Shown here: one piece after another, positions 61,793 through 64,000 of the stretch
Layout of the letters: each line of letters begins with the position of its first letter
Position numbering within the stretch: the stretch's first letter is position 1
Source of the DNA: Clostridium sp. CAG:762
Lineage (GTDB): Bacteria > Bacillota_I > Bacilli_A > RF39 > UBA660
DNA: 64,000 nt
NCBI GenBank assembly: GCA_000432575.1
Contig: HF996836.1
Span: 7,656-71,655 of the forward strand
Reading direction: 5' to 3'
Notes under the pieces: generated by a model
What the model was told of the DNA's origin: nothing
Database searches by the model: none
The model's input: only the letters and a program-made list of their open reading frames with translations
Made by a program: the position numbers and the translations under genes

Positions 61793-62650
61793 ATGAAGAA
61801 AAAATTATTGTTACTGTGTTTATCAATTTTTATGATGACTGGTTGTTTAAAAAGGGATTCGATGGAGGATATTGATATTTACACGGGAGTTTATCCTTTG
61901 AAATATATTGTTGATTATTTATATGGAGATAATGCTAAGATTTATAGTATTTATCCTAATAATGTGAATGTTGATGAGTATAAGCTTACGGATAAGCAGA
62001 TTACTGATTATAGTAAGTCGGCTTTGCTAGTATTTAATAGTTTGGATGTCGATAGAGATTATGCTGTTGAAATGATTAATAAGAATAAGAAATTAAAGAT
62101 TATTGATGTGGCACTTGGAATGGAATATGAGCATGAAATTGAGGAGTTGTGGTTAAATCCTTATAATTATTTGATGATGGCTCAAAATGTTAAGACTGGT
62201 TTGTATGAGTATATTACTAATCCTTATCTACTTAAGGAAATTGATGAGAAATATGAGGATTTAAAAATGAAGTTGTCAACACTTGATGCTTTAATTAAAA
62301 CCGCGGTTAATGAGAGTAATTATAATACTATTATTGTGGATAATGATTTATTTAAGTTTTTAGAAAAATATAATTTAAACGTTATTTCTTTGGAAGAAAC
62401 GGATAATTTGACTAATAAGGATATTGAAGATACTAAAAGACTTATTAAAAGTGGAAAAATTAAATATATTTATACAAAAGATGAGAATACGAATGAAACG
62501 GTTAAGGGGATACTGAATACAACTAAGGCTGAACTTGTGCATTTGAATGCAATGCGTACTGTTGATGGTGGCGTTACTAATTCAAATGAGAATTATATTT
62601 CTATTATGAATGATAATATTGATTTAATAAAAAAGGAACTTTATAAGTGA
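61793..62650 (+). CDS. ZnuA-like metal-binding lipoprotein (ligands missing)
   Basis: The 285-residue lipoprotein has a signal peptide with lipobox MMTGC (cysteine at residue 18). The fold resembles cluster A-I metal-binding proteins (ZnuA/AdcA), with VYPLKYIVDYLYGDNAKIYSI near residue 34 and ELWLNPYNYLMMAQNV near residue 116. The usual histidine ligands (such as H-x-W-L-D-P) are not seen: ELWLNP replaces DPHFWLDP. So it may bind metal poorly or have another role. No permease or ATPase genes are adjacent. GGTGTT lies before the ATG. Confidence 0.78.
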   Translation: MKKKLLLLCLSIFMMTGCLKRDSMEDIDIYTGVYPLKYIVDYLYGDNAKIYSIYPNNVNVDEYKLTDKQITDYSKSALLVFNSLDVDRDYAVEMINKNKKLKIIDVALGMEYEHEIEELWLNPYNYLMMAQNVKTGLYEYITNPYLLKEIDEKYEDLKMKLSTLDALIKTAVNESNYNTIIVDNDLFKFLEKYNLNVISLEETDNLTNKDIEDTKRLIKSGKIKYIYTKDENTNETVKGILNTTKAELVHLNAMRTVDGGVTNSNENYISIMNDNIDLIKKELYK

Positions 62651-62672
62651 TTTTATAAGGTTCCTTTTTAAT
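62629..62672. terminator. Bidirectional terminator between the ZnuA-like gene and ricA
   Basis: The long stem AAAAGGAAC/GTTCCTTTT, extended by TTATAA/TTATAA after a mismatch, is followed by TTTTTAATT. It overlaps the stop codons. Confidence 0.85.
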
Positions 62673-63006
62673 TTGTTTTGTTGATAATGTCTTCTAGGTA
62701 TTTGTTAATGGTATTGGTTACAAATGCTAAAATATCATTTAGATTTTCTTTTTTTGTGATAAATTCATGATAAAGTGAATAACTATTTAGGTTATTTATT
62801 TTTTCTTGAATGAGTTTATCTGTTTCATGATAGATGGTTTGATGGGATGCTTCTTCATGGGTTGCTTTTTTTTGTAATTTTTTTATTTCTTTTATAAGGT
62901 TCATGATTTCTTCATCATTAATAAGTAGTTCTTTTATTTCGTTGTACTCGATGTATTCTTTGGTGTTTTCAATAGTGTTAAAGAGTTCTTCAATTTTATT
63001 ATTCAT
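62668..63006 (-). CDS. ricA: YmcA/RicA-family protein
   Basis: The 112-residue helical protein matches YlbF/YmcA: KEYIEYNEIKELLINDEEIMNLIKEIKKLQKKATHEEA near residue 16, then a Q/H-rich middle and a helical end. It overlaps miaB by eight bases, the same miaB-ymcA order as in B. subtilis. RicA, RicF and RicT form a complex that affects RNase Y and Spo0A phosphorylation; ricF-like ylbF is at 35717-35998. Conserved cysteines of RicA near the C-terminus are not seen. Confidence 0.85.
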   Translation of the reverse strand: MNNKIEELFNTIENTKEYIEYNEIKELLINDEEIMNLIKEIKKLQKKATHEEASHQTIYHETDKLIQEKINNLNSYSLYHEFITKKENLNDILAFVTNTINKYLEDIINKTN

Positions 63007-64000
63007 TAATTATTTCTCCATCAAGACTCCATGTTTTTGCATCGGTTATTTTGACTTTAACAATTTTGCCTAGATATTCTTTGGATGCTTTGACGTTGAC
63101 TAATTTCATGGTATCAGTGTAACCACTTAGAAAGCCTTCTTTTTTGCTTGGTTCTTCTAGGAGTACTTCAGTTTCTTTATTTAAATATTTTAGGTTGTTT
63201 TCTTTAGCGTATTTGTTTATTAATTCGTTTAATCTTTGTAATCTTTCTTCTTTCTCTTCTAGTGATGTGGTGTCTTCTAATTTAGCCGCGGCTGTTCCTT
63301 CTCTTTTGGAGAAAATGAAGGTATATGCCAAGTCATATTTTAATTTGTTGACAATGTCTAAGGTTTCTTTAAAATCTTCTTCGGTTTCTTTAGGAAATCC
63401 TACAATAATATCTGTGGTAATGGATGCATTTGGTACTTTTTCTTTGATTTTATTAAATAGGGTGATGTATTCTTCTTTGGTATATCTTCTTCCCATTAGT
63501 TTAAGTATTTTATTGCTTCCTGATTGAATTGGTAGATGGATATATGGCATAATGTTATTATATTTGGCAATTATATCAATCATTTCGTCAGTGAAATCCC
63601 ATGGATGACTGGTAACAAAACGTATTCTTGGGATGTTAGTCTTGGCTACATCCTCAAGTAACGATGCCATATTATAGTTAATGTTTAGGTCTTTTCCATA
63701 TGCATTAACATTTTGGCCTAGTAAGGTTATCTCTAAGTAACCTTCTTTTTTTAGATTTTCTACTTCATTTAAGATATCTTTGGGTAATCTACTTCTTTGG
63801 CTACCACGAGTAAAAGGTACTATGCAATATGTGCAAAATTTATCACAGCCATACATGATGTTAACCCAAGCTTTATATTTAGAATCTCTTTTAACGGGAA
63901 GATTTTCGACAATATCTCCTTCTATGCTATAGACATTAATATTTTGGGTACGGGTTTGGGCAATGTTTGATAATAGGTTTGGTAATTCATAGATGTTGTG
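62999..64000 (-). CDS. miaB: tRNA-2-methylthio-N6-dimethylallyladenosine synthase MiaB (5' end outside)
   Basis: The frame is open to the right edge, giving 333 residues of the C-terminal part. The radical SAM cluster motif is MYGCDKFCTYCIVP. GLLGQNVNAYG-like sequence (LLGQNVNAYGKD), the LPIQSGSNKILKLMGRRYT block and TDIIVGFPKETEEDF follow. The C-terminal TRAM domain closes with GYTDTMKLVNVKASKEYLG. It thiomethylates adenosine 37 in tRNA. The N-terminal UPF0004 domain is beyond the window apart from its end. Confidence 0.97.
   Translation of the reverse strand, partial: HNIYELPNLLSNIAQTRTQNINVYSIEGDIVENLPVKRDSKYKAWVNIMYGCDKFCTYCIVPFTRGSQRSRLPKDILNEVENLKKEGYLEITLLGQNVNAYGKDLNINYNMASLLEDVAKTNIPRIRFVTSHPWDFTDEMIDIIAKYNNIMPYIHLPIQSGSNKILKLMGRRYTKEEYITLFNKIKEKVPNASITTDIIVGFPKETEEDFKETLDIVNKLKYDLAYTFIFSKREGTAAAKLEDTTSLEEKEERLQRLNELINKYAKENNLKYLNKETEVLLEEPSKKEGFLSGYTDTMKLVNVKASKEYLGKIVKVKITDAKTWSLDGEIINE

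Overview
The window is an A+T-rich stretch of a Gram-positive (Bacillota, Bacilli-type) chromosome that looks like a housekeeping region of an endospore-forming bacterium. The evidence is gene content: sigG, a sigH-like factor in the B. subtilis mrnC-rlmB-sigH order, spoIIM, gerQ, a YlmC/YmxH protein, the ylbD-ylbE-ylbF-rsmD run, ricA next to miaB, a BclA-like collagen protein, and a KinB-like sporulation kinase. TGA is used as a stop (ends near 24178, 38963, 62650), so this is not the Mycoplasma code. My inference is an uncultured, low-GC Bacilli lineage, possibly near Erysipelotrichia or Mollicutes relatives. The species cannot be named from the sequence.

Layout. 1-2.1 kb: 3'-truncated pgk, tRNA-Thr, a YbaK-like deacylase, a small zinc-ribbon-like protein and tRNA-Ser. 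2.1-8.1 kb: an alpha/beta hydrolase facing a five-gene minus-strand operon (pduL, cysteine desulfurase, two thiol-redox proteins, an LTA-synthase-like enzyme). 8.2-11.6 kb: gerQ behind a good sigma-E-type promoter, a LemA-like protein, ung, a lone pilin-like protein, ymxH and sigG. 11.7-18.2 kb: CIRCE-controlled hrcA-grpE-dnaK-pepF-dnaJ. 18.4-22.7 kb: spoIIM, an unknown gene, psd and fbp. 23-26.3 kb: a CPBP protease, a metallophosphoesterase and a KinB-like kinase broken by one in-frame TAA. 26.8-29.6 kb: three tandem RpoD-like sigma genes, each preceded by a poly-G tract. 29.7-38.6 kb: uvrA, then the sigH-rlmB-mrnC, rsmD-ylbFED and murD-trmB groups. 38.7-45.2 kb: a possible coat protein, a class B sortase with its IPKTG adhesin, a phosphatase, a DUF308/papain-like fusion and a radical SAM protein. 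45.2-56.2 kb: uvrB, two signal peptidases, a PASTA-containing PBP, a 38-residue tandem-repeat protein, pncC, a BclA-like protein, rplS, yebC, efp and rpmG. 56.4-64 kb: a transporter, a YtqA-YtqB fusion, a short AddB-like nuclease, yidD, a ZnuA-like lipoprotein, ricA and 5'-truncated miaB.

The least expected signals are noncoding. (1) Two intergenic modules of about 500 bp (26280-26780 and 38964-39462) share a motif pair spaced exactly 52 bp apart, a promoter, a GGAGGTG leader, a small hairpin and Spo0A-box-like sites. One precedes the KinB-like kinase and the other precedes the sortase/adhesin pair. (2) A short dispersed element (TTTTGCTATGCTGTTATAAT and variants) sits just past the last gene of many transcription units, often with an inverted partner. 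Its core on the other strand, AACAGCATAGCAA, matches the anti-repeat part of type II-A tracrRNA, although no cas gene or CRISPR array is present here.
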